A DNA stretch of 20,505 nt. Origin: a virus. Where the stretch lies: positions 1-20,505 of IMG/VR virus record IMGVR_UViG_3300030098_004834; one strand, written 5' to 3'. The notes under the pieces are model-generated. The model saw only the letters and a list, made by a program, of their open reading frames with translations, was not told the DNA's origin and ran no database searches. Position numbers and translations under genes: made by a program. This document shows positions 20,499 through 20,505 of this stretch, one piece after another. Positions within the stretch are counted from its first letter, which is position 1; the number at the start of each line of letters is the position of its first letter.

Positions 20499-20505
20499 AA
20501 CCGTG

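Overview
The window reads as part of a tailed double-stranded DNA phage (or prophage) genome. Densely packed genes have overlapping stop and start codons. A structural arm made of three large proteins is followed by a replication arm with a family A DNA polymerase, a primase, two helicases and a candidate ssDNA-binding protein, then by a string of very small proteins. The primase type, the small zinc-ribbon protein, the DUF6378-like protein and the Gly-rich C-terminal tags resemble what I recall from marine bacteriophages. A podovirus-like phage of a marine bacterium is my best guess, but no host-specific marker is present. No integrase, terminase, capsid, tRNA or CRISPR is visible.

Layout. 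(1) 1-8181, plus strand: three consecutive large genes (at least 639, 1279 and 806 aa) linked by 8-bp and 1-bp overlaps. They look like internal virion/ejection or other late structural proteins. The third also carries a ParB-like segment in a markedly AT-rich half and looks like a carrier of injected domains. (2) 8173-9621, minus strand: a compact SNF2-type helicase, the only clear minus-strand gene, convergent with the structural arm. (3) 9622-9725: a divergent control region with two interleaved sigma70-like promoters. (4) 9726-16655, plus strand: the replication operon, comprising a coiled-coil protein, a putative ssDNA-binding protein, an archaeo-eukaryotic (TOTE-type) primase, a nested HTH protein, a UvrD-like helicase, a zinc-ribbon peptide, a DUF6378-like protein and DNA polymerase I with Leu at the position equivalent to E. 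coli Phe762. It closes with a strong terminator at 16711-16732. (5) 16733-20427: an accessory cassette of small genes (RHH, zinc ribbon, AlpA-like HTH and unknowns) in at least four short transcription units, each with its own sigma70-like promoter. It ends in a near-identical copy of the same terminator. (6) 20428-20505: a very AT-rich, inverted-repeat-bearing stretch that may be an origin or operator region.

How it may work together. The SNF2 helicase, primase, SF1 helicase, SSB-like protein and polymerase would form the replisome; no DnaB-like or T7 gp4-like helicase is visible. The promoters of the accessory cassette share an 8-bp element (TCGCATAC) inside their -35/-10 spacers. With several candidate DNA-binding proteins encoded nearby, this suggests a small phage-encoded regulatory circuit that uses host RNA polymerase. 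The Leu762-type polymerase is consistent with a slower or temperate lifestyle, though nothing else in the window proves that.
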